A stretch of 64,000 nt of DNA. Source: Bacteroidota bacterium (GTDB lineage Bacteria; Bacteroidota; Bacteroidia; UKL13-3). The notes under the pieces were generated by a model. It was given only the letters and a program-made list of their open reading frames with translations, was not told the DNA's origin and searched no databases. Shown piece by piece: positions 63,940 through 64,000 of the stretch. The stretch is taken from the NCBI GenBank assembly GCA_030680835.1, contig JAUXUD010000047.1, forward strand, positions 1 through 64,000, in the 5' to 3' direction. Position 1 is the first letter of the stretch, and every line of letters starts with the position of its first letter. The position numbers and the translations under genes were made by a program.

Positions 63940-64000
63940 AATTTAGCAAAACGTTAATGTCGGTTGTAAAGTATGTTACTCAAAAAACTATTTAAGGGCT

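Overview
The window is chromosomal DNA of a member of the Bacteroidota. The evidence is a type IX secretion/gliding locus (gldK-gldL-gldM-gldN plus PorP/SprF-like proteins), a T9SS plug protein, a PorU2-type protein, T9SS-sorted cargo, several Bacteroidota-restricted families (DUF4271, DUF6913, START-like) and promoters of the TTTG-N19-TAnnTTTG type used by the primary sigma factor of this phylum. AT-rich intergenic DNA and the lack of obvious Shine-Dalgarno sequences fit. Nothing in the sequence names a genus. No prophage, insertion sequence, CRISPR array or replication origin was seen.

Layout. 0.3-6.7 kb: a PaaN-type aldehyde dehydrogenase, then a leftward AsmA / outer-membrane protein / Nudix cluster and a PlsC acyltransferase. 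6.8-7.0 kb: tRNA-Val(UAC) with its own promoter and an almost perfect palindromic terminator. 7.0-15.8 kb: the T9SS motor and core locus, read leftward: two PorP/SprF-like proteins, gldK, gldL, gldM, gldN, a terminator, then a second gldM. 16-19.6 kb: a leftward operon of an Omp85-like outer-membrane protein, a DUF4271 membrane protein and uroporphyrinogen-III synthase, all three starting with TTG. 19.7-30.6 kb: mostly rightward housekeeping and envelope genes: HemW, then (leftward) a cyclophilin lipoprotein and KdsB, then the T9SS plug protein, a TlpA-like lipoprotein, a two-component pair, a START-like protein, an LptF/G permease, a glycosyltransferase and a DUF6913 protein. 30.8-34.5 kb: 3-hydroxybutyryl-CoA dehydrogenase, a secreted M43-like metalloprotease, a MobA-like protein and a thioredoxin-like protein.

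34.6-42.6 kb is one tightly packed leftward arginine operon in the order GNAT acyltransferase, argG, argC, argD, argF', argB, argE, argH. It covers glutamate to arginine through N-acylated intermediates, and the carbamoyltransferase is of the N-acetyl/N-succinylornithine type. A structured intergenic element lies upstream. 43-47.5 kb: dapA, an exonuclease/GIY-YIG fusion and a secreted protein made of four cache-like modules. 47.6-52.4 kb: a 1597-residue T9SS cargo with 12 NHL-like repeats and 7 copies of a roughly 80-residue module. 52.6-57.5 kb: a PolX/PHP protein with a decayed polymerase active site, then a class III polyhydroxyalkanoate synthase (phaE, phaC) next to a MaoC-type enoyl-CoA hydratase (phaJ-like). 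57.6-64 kb: PorU2-type protein and CreD.

The least explained signal is a family of heptanucleotide tandem arrays (unit TATGAGG / TATGAGT) at five intergenic loci. Some form inverted pairs between convergent genes and look like terminators. Two lie directly in front of start codons. One pair encloses an array of a different 7-mer, TACATTG. No coding feature accounts for them.
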